64,000 bases of DNA from Euleptes europaea (lineage: Eukaryota > Chordata > Lepidosauria > Squamata > Sphaerodactylidae). Of the stretch, positions 59,272-64,000 are shown piece after piece. A program made the position numbers and the translations under genes. The stretch is from assembly GCF_029931775.1 (NCBI RefSeq), contig NC_079318.1, positions 59,932,659 to 59,996,658 on the forward strand. The letters are read 5' to 3'. Under the pieces are notes generated by a model. That model ran no database searches. It was not told the DNA's origin and saw only the letters and a program-made list of their open reading frames with translations. Numbering within the stretch: the first letter of the stretch is position 1; every line of letters begins with the position of its first letter.

Positions 59272-59334
59272 CTTTTCTATAGATTCAGATGACGAGGACT
59301 CACTTGGTATTGAATGCAAACGGCGGCCAAGCAT
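59272..59334 (-). CDS. STPG4: STPG4 exon 1 (putative start exon)
   Basis: The minus strand has an ATG at 59334 followed by 21 open codons (MLGRRLHSIPSESSSSESIEK is the full 21-residue product; it starts MLGRR and ends SESIEK) and then a good donor, gtatga. The phase is 0, which fits exon 2. Human STPG4 also starts with a poorly conserved serine-rich stretch before the Trp-Trp-Arg motif, so length and composition fit, but there is no strong sequence match. It is therefore chosen on position, phase and splice site. The area upstream of the ATG has a half-site resembling an RFX X-box. An alternative is that the true first exon lies elsewhere in 54.8-62 kb. Confidence 0.5.
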
Positions 59335-59364
59335 TTTTGTTTTGTGTTAGGACTTCTTGTGGTT

Positions 59365-59379
59365 GGTTGCTATGCTGCT
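59365..59379. promoter_or_regulatory. Possible RFX X-box half-site upstream of STPG4 exon 1
   Basis: GGTTGCTATG lies about 31 bp upstream of the putative STPG4 ATG. It equals one half of the RFX X-box (GTTGCYATG), but the second half-site is weak. RFX factors drive many cilia and sperm genes. The assignment is inference. Confidence 0.25.
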
Positions 59380-59680
59380 GCTAGGGCCAAAAGTAGGTGA
59401 AAGTTCTCTTCGTAGGCAAGTTTTCCCTGATTTATACAGGTGTTGCCAGTCTTCATTTCTAGCACCAGCAATAGACTGTACCTACTTCATCCCTATGCTG
59501 CGAGACAGAGGTCTGATGGGATTACTTAAGCCTAACAACTGCTATAATTTTACCATTATGATGCAAATGACCAACTTCCTACCAGAGGGCCTAGCTTTGA
59601 GTACAATAGCATTAAGCAGGAATATCTCTTCCTGTAACAATTATCTACTGCCGATACAGCCCACATTCTACCCTTTATAG

Positions 59681-59867
59681 CAGGGGTGTCGAATTCAGTT
59701 GTTACAAGGGCCGGATATGACATAAATGCCACTTGATTGGACCGGCCCATGCCTTGCCAGCCCACATTGAGAATGGATGTGTGTGGCTGCCTCGGCTGGC
59801 TTGTGGGCTGGATAAGAGAGCTCAAGGGGCTGGATCTGGCCTGCGGGCCTTATGTTTGACACCTCTG
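59681..59867 (-). mobile_element. hAT (Charlie-like) MITE, 187 bp, exact duplication
   Basis: Ends CAGGGGTGTC and GACACCTCTG, with CTTTATAG at 59673-59680 and 59868-59875. Same family as 3338-3529. Confidence 0.92.
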
Positions 59868-59882
59868 CTTTATAGGATAACC

Positions 59883-60410
59883 CAGGGATCCCAAAACTTT
59901 GAGCCGATGGCACATTTGGAATTTTGAGAGGAGATGGTGATTGCTATCTCAAAATCAGCTTCCACAGGAGGTAGAGCCAAACCAAAAATGGCTTCTCCAG
60001 GAGGTGGAGCCAAATGGAATACCTCCCTCCTCATGCCTCTTGGGAAGGAAAGCCAGAAGAGGGAATGGAACCACAAAATAAGGAAAGCCAAGGCGCTTAC
60101 CAGTCTCGATGCTCCAGTGGACCACCTTTGCATTTGAATAAGGGCAGCCAATAACAAGCCCTGTCTTTTAATGGCCCCACCCACTTTCAGAAAAGCTCAC
60201 TCAACACTAAGAGAAGTACTGGTGGGCACCATGTTGAGGAACGCTTGCCTACGCCTTCTCTGCACCCCCTTTCACCAAGGGGTGCTGCTTAGCGTGGGGG
60301 GGATGGTCTCCCCCCCCCCCCGCAGCCCTTCGCCGGAGCAAGATTCTCGCGCATCCCGCCACCGTTTCTCTCCGACCCGGAAGTGGTGGGCACCATGTTG
60401 AGGAACCCTG
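59883..60410 (+). mobile_element. hAT-like element with internal duplication
   Basis: CAGGGATCCC to GGAACCCTG, with flanks GGATAACC and GTATAACC (7 of 8). Near the right end ggtgggcaccatgttgagga occurs twice (60221, 60387), separated by about 140 bp of CpG-rich sequence. Confidence 0.8.
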
Positions 60411-61663
60411 GTATAACCTTTGCTTCTTTGCATTGCCTTGATTTCTGCTCCTCACTATGACAGCCGTTTATATACACCCTACTTGTTTATATACACCCTT
60501 TCAATGTTTAAGAAATGTTTATTGCAAAGGATTGTGAGGTACATTCTCAGTTCAGGCAGGGCATAGAAGCGTGCTCTTAAATATGCCAAAATTTCCTAGC
60601 ACCTGAATGAGGCAAAACTGAAATCTACCACAGCAGTTGGTAAACACAACTCAAGGTTCACCTTGTGAAAGGTAATCATCAGTTGCTACTGATTTCAAGA
60701 GTGGCTTCTTCACAGTGAAAAGTTGTATGCGGGGTATCAGTCCTCACAAATCATCAGGGCCAGATCAGCAGGCAGGGGGCAGATGCCCCGGGCGGCAGGC
60801 AGAGAGGGGCAGCAGCAGGAAGTGGGGGAGGCTCAGTTGCTCAGCAGAGATGGCTCATCCTGCTGCATGTGTGCCCCATTCCAATTAGGCTCCTGCTGAG
60901 AGGTGGGGGAGGCTCAATTTCACAGAAGACGGCTCATTCTGCAGCACGTGTGCCATTTCCCCCATTAGCCTGGTGCTAGGTGGGGGGTGGTCAAGGGAGA
61001 GGGAGACACTGGACCTCAGAGGGGAGTCGCAGCCCTTGGCAAGGTAGAAGCAGCACCTGTTAGTCGAGCGAGACTATGGCGAGTGAAGAGGAAGAGGAGC
61101 TAAAGGTTCCTGAGGAGATACTCAAAATGTCAAGTTCTATGCAGTGGAAGACAGACTCCCCAGGTAACCTTCCTTGGCCTCACTAAACTCCCTCCTTCCC
61201 CTGTCTGAGGTACCCTCCACTCTTCCACCTGCAGGACCCTCCAATTCCTTGTCTTCCCGCCTCCCTTTCAAGGACCGCATGTTGACAGTGGCTGAGGTAG
61301 GCTTTGGGCAAGGGATACTTCTTGGGAGGGGAGCTTAGGGCACATTCTAAACATTCATAGGGGACAAGAGTTTTTGGGCCAGTGACCATTAACAGTTTAG
61401 AATGCCTGATGCGCCCCTGCCTTGTGCTATGATGAGGCGCTGCAAACCCTGGAGCAGCCTGGAGTCAAATGGAGCAGAGGGGAAGAGGACAGGCTGACTC
61501 CCCACCCACCCACCCCCCGCTTTCAAACTGGGAGTTGTGTTATGCTTGGCTTTGACAAAGACAAGACAACCTGATCTCTCATCTGATAGGCTTGGCCTTC
61601 CCCAAAGAGCCTCATTTCACACCTTGGGAAGCAGGGGGACAAGAGCCAAGGGCCTGTTCACAT

Positions 61664-61905
61664 GCATTATGTGCCATCAAGTCACTTCTGACTTATGAAT
61701 CATTGACCTCCAAAACGTCCTCTCATTAACAGCTGTTCTCAAGTAATGCAAACTGAAGGCCATGGCTTCCTTTATTGAGTCAATCCAACCCATAGTGGGT
61801 ATTGCTCTTTTCCTACTGTCTTCAACGTTTCCTAGCATTATTGACTTTTCCATTGAGTCTTTTCCAGTGACTACAATATTTCAGTGTAGTCATTTTAGCT
61901 TGGGC
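61664..61905 (-). mobile_element. BovB/RTE LINE fragment inside the hAT element
   Basis: ttcctttattgagtcaatcc and aacgtttcctagcattattg match the BovB copy at 53040. Confidence 0.8.
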
Positions 61906-62141
61906 TGTACTTTATCAGGCTGCAAGGGAGTATGTGATGTGTTTGGTGTTTCCCATGTCAAAACTATGCTGTATTTAAAAAAATGTCATGTCCAGGAAAA
62001 GGCTAGGCTGAAAAACTTTCTCTTTGGGTTGGGTTTTTGTGTGCAGAGGGGTTAAGGGAATATTCAAACATTAATTATTCATTAGCAGTTCAGAGAGGAC
62101 AACATAATTTATTCTATCATTTAAAATTGTTGATTATAGAC

Positions 62142-62161
62142 ATATATATATATATATATAA
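62142..62161. repeat. (AT)n microsatellite
   Basis: About ten AT repeats. Confidence 0.95.
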
Positions 62162-62348
62162 AGAAAAACATGTATATAATATACAGGGGCATCATTTTAT
62201 ACTCCCCCCCCCCTTAAAAATGTAGATCTGGCCCTGCAAATCATTAGAGAGCTGCTCACTGAAATCAGTCACACCTTTCAAGTCACTGAAGTATCAGGCA
62301 ATACAGATGCAGATTTATTAACACTTAATGCAATTTAGAAGGAACTAG

Positions 62349-62428
62349 GACATTTTGGAGGACACTGATTCATAGGGTTGCCATGAGTCGGAAGCTACTT
62401 GACGGCACTTAACACACACACACACAGG
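62349..62428 (+). mobile_element. BovB/RTE LINE 3' terminus
   Basis: gttgccatgagtcggaagct and ttgacggcacttaacacaca, the family's 3' end with a (CA)n tail, plus orientation. Confidence 0.85.
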
Positions 62429-62611
62429 TGCACCTAAGCCAGACAACAGAAATGCTTTCCTTTAAATTATGAGTATCACAGGTGTCAGTGGAAAGGAATG
62501 AAATTGAATAAGGGTCCCAATGGACCATTTCCTCCCTCATTTCAATTAACATTTGCAATGTGTAACACCTTAAAAGCAGATACGTATAAATTCAAAAGTG
62601 CACAGAAACAA

Positions 62612-63213
62612 TATGGGTTAATTGTAATATTTTATTGGAAAACAAATATACAACTTGGAATGGTTTTGAGGCAAGTTGTGCCATAAGCAGATTCTTTGAA
62701 AATAAGTGGCTGAACAAAAGAGTTAAAAGCATAGTAACCATAGAAGAAAATGTCTTCTGGTACAGGACCAGCAGTACAAAAAATAGTGTACGAGTACCTG
62801 GATAATACACCCGTTTTGCAATAGTGCAAACTTTTAAGTTCCATATTGTTGACTGTCCATAGTCCACACAGAGTTAAGACTACATTTCAACAACATGCTA
62901 AGTTTCCTAAAATAACTAATTTTAAACAGGCATAACCTAGATGTTCCCTCATTTAACCAACACCATCTAGCTGTAGAAGTGCTGAAGGGCTTAAATATCC
63001 AGAGTAAGCCACATGCAAACATTTGTTACTTAGATCATTTTCCCAAAATATCAGAATGACAGATAAAGGGGAAAACATGGAGGAATGAGTTTGTTACTAT
63101 ACATGCATATTCTCTTGACAGTAGGGGAAAACCTTTTACAGATAAGTTACAAACAGAGAAAAAGGCAAATAAACAATTTGTACAAGAAATTTAACACATT
63201 CTGTACAGTGTCT
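62612..63213 (-). other. CALM2: CALM2 3' untranslated region
   Basis: From the TGA the minus strand runs through tgtacagaatgtgttaaatt, then a stretch ending in actgctggtcctgtaccaga and finally ttccaataaaatattacaat. I recall the human CALM2 3'UTR with nearly the same words in the same order, which separates this gene from CALM1 and CALM3. The poly(A) signal AATAAA is at 62631-62636. The exact cleavage site, set near 62612, is an estimate. Confidence 0.85.
62631..62636 (-). terminator. CALM2: CALM2 polyadenylation signal AATAAA
   Basis: AATAAA on the minus strand, about 580 bp after the stop codon, in the same context (ttttccaataaa) as the human CALM2 signal that I remember. Confidence 0.8.
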
Positions 63214-63242
63214 TCACTTTGCTGTCATCATTTGTACAAACT
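63214..63242 (-). CDS. CALM2: CALM2 last coding exon, FVQMMTAK and stop
   Basis: After the acceptor tctctttccag the exon completes Glu140 and encodes FVQMMTAK followed by TGA, the invariant calmodulin C-terminus. The intron between it and the previous exon is 699 bp, and the split-Glu phase matches the known calmodulin gene structure. There is no sign of a processed pseudogene: a real intron with correct sites separates the two exons. Confidence 0.96.
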
Positions 63243-63885
63243 CTGGAAAGAGAAAAAGAATAAGTTTTATTCAGAAATATCTGCAACGTGTTCCAATTAA
63301 GAGCTATAAAACCTGCCTTACTAGGTGATCAGTGCCAGCCGGGATGGCAAGACCATCCTCATTGCCAGCTCTATGGACAATGCATGCATGCCTACAGTGG
63401 TTTTATTTTCTAGCATTTTTGCTCTTCTAGCTATTCTTTCATATAAAGCGAAAGAAAGAAAAGCAATGACAATTTAGAAGACTCATCCATTGTTGACCAT
63501 AGTCCCAGTACTCAGGTGCACCTAGATTAAAGATTTCTAAGATCTACCTACTAGCCATCCAAGGTAAAACAGATTTTAAGTGTTAGGACTTCAGACAATT
63601 TTATTAGTTTTGTTGCTCAGTCAAACGTTCTGGACCCAGTCAGAAGCTTGGCAAGTTTACAACTGTGTAGGTGGCCAAACTGCACTGCAACAGAACTTGT
63701 GATTAGGCCAACCACCAACTAAATTTGACAGAAAAATAGTCATGGACTATAGTATGGGAAGGTAACAGAACCCTCAAGGATCACTATTTGCAGAGGTGTG
63801 GGCACCTATAGTCAGAGGGAAAGCCTGAAGGTCTTGCTGCACATATGAAAACAGCTGCAGTTCTGCAACCTAATTAGTAGGTTTA

Positions 63886-64000
<115 letters not shown>

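Larger units (their letters stand above)
33189..59334 (-). other. STPG4: STPG4 gene, coding span of seven exons
   Basis: This is the whole coding span of a sperm-tail PG-rich repeat (SHIPPO-type) protein, assembled from seven exons with canonical gt/ag sites and compatible phases: 63, 57, 261, 65, 49, 105 and 117 bp, totalling 717 bp or 238 residues plus stop. Residues by exon are 1-21, 22-40, 41-127, 128-149 (codon 149 split), 150-165, 166-200 and 201-238. Pro-Gly repeats lie at PVPGTY (43-48), DPGQYD (132-137), GPGPGDY (168-174) and VPGPGTY (202-208). My memory of human STPG4 (about 249 residues, next to CALM2) aligns exon by exon. The mouse orthologue (GSE) is known as a gonad/early-embryo protein linked to histone binding and zygotic DNA demethylation. 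Introns are 4442, 1947, 4062, 892, 12393 and 1693 bp and are full of transposons. No 3' poly(A) site was assigned. Confidence 0.88.
60755..62236 (+). mobile_element. hAT element, 1482 bp, exact duplication, non-autonomous
   Basis: Ends CAGGGCCAGATC and GATCTGGCCCTG, with CAAATCAT at 60747-60754 and 62237-62244. Inside is a 5'-exon-like frame (61076-61163: MASEEEEELKVPEEILKMSS..., then CAG|gtaacc) whose origin I do not recognise, and a BovB fragment (61664-61905). No DDE or hATC domain was seen. Confidence 0.88.

Noticed and set aside
61076-61163. First exon of a host gene (MASEEEEELK...)
   Set aside because: It lies wholly within a hAT element bounded by exact ends and duplications, so a transposon origin is more likely.

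Overview
The window looks like repeat-rich nuclear DNA from a squamate reptile (lizard). The evidence is two Sauria-type tRNA SINEs, several BovB/RTE LINE ends, CR1, L2 and L1 LINE debris, Penelope-like elements, and many copies of a roughly 210 bp hAT-type MITE with TAGGGTTGCC ends and 8 bp target duplications. I cannot name the species. Nothing is bacterial: there are no operons, CRISPR arrays or long host reading frames, and genes are present as short exons between transposon fragments.

Two host genes can be read, both on the minus strand. At the right edge is the 3' end of CALM2: the exon encoding the end of the fourth EF-hand (63942-64000), the last exon (FVQMMTAK-stop, 63214-63242) and a 3'UTR of about 600 bp that matches my memory of mammalian CALM2. 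To its left, spread over 26 kb, is STPG4 (sperm-tail PG-rich repeat protein 4). I assembled it from seven short exons at 59272-59334, 54773-54829, 52565-52825, 48438-48502, 47497-47545, 34999-35103 and 33189-33305. Their splice phases fit and they give one 238-residue frame. Human STPG4 is about 249 residues and also neighbours CALM2, so synteny agrees. Only the first exon is uncertain.

Layout. 1-33 kb: no recognised host exon; SINEs, L2/CR1/L1 LINE remnants, hAT elements (including a 1.77 kb element with internal direct and inverted repeats) and a GC-rich MITE. 33-59 kb: STPG4, its introns carrying MITEs, L1 with a nested BovB, a LINE with a nested MITE, Penelope-like elements and a possible conserved non-coding element at about 40.2-40.7 kb. 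59-62.5 kb: three hAT elements with readable target duplications. 62.6-64 kb: CALM2.

The most notable pattern is a set of seven hammerhead-ribozyme-like cores (CTGANGA, a short stem, then GAAA or GAAAC), mostly inside Penelope-like element tails. One such tail sits between 79 bp copies of its target. I see no wholly new system; the strongest results are the recovered STPG4 gene, the hammerhead-bearing Penelope tails, the dated nesting of elements, and the candidate regulatory element.
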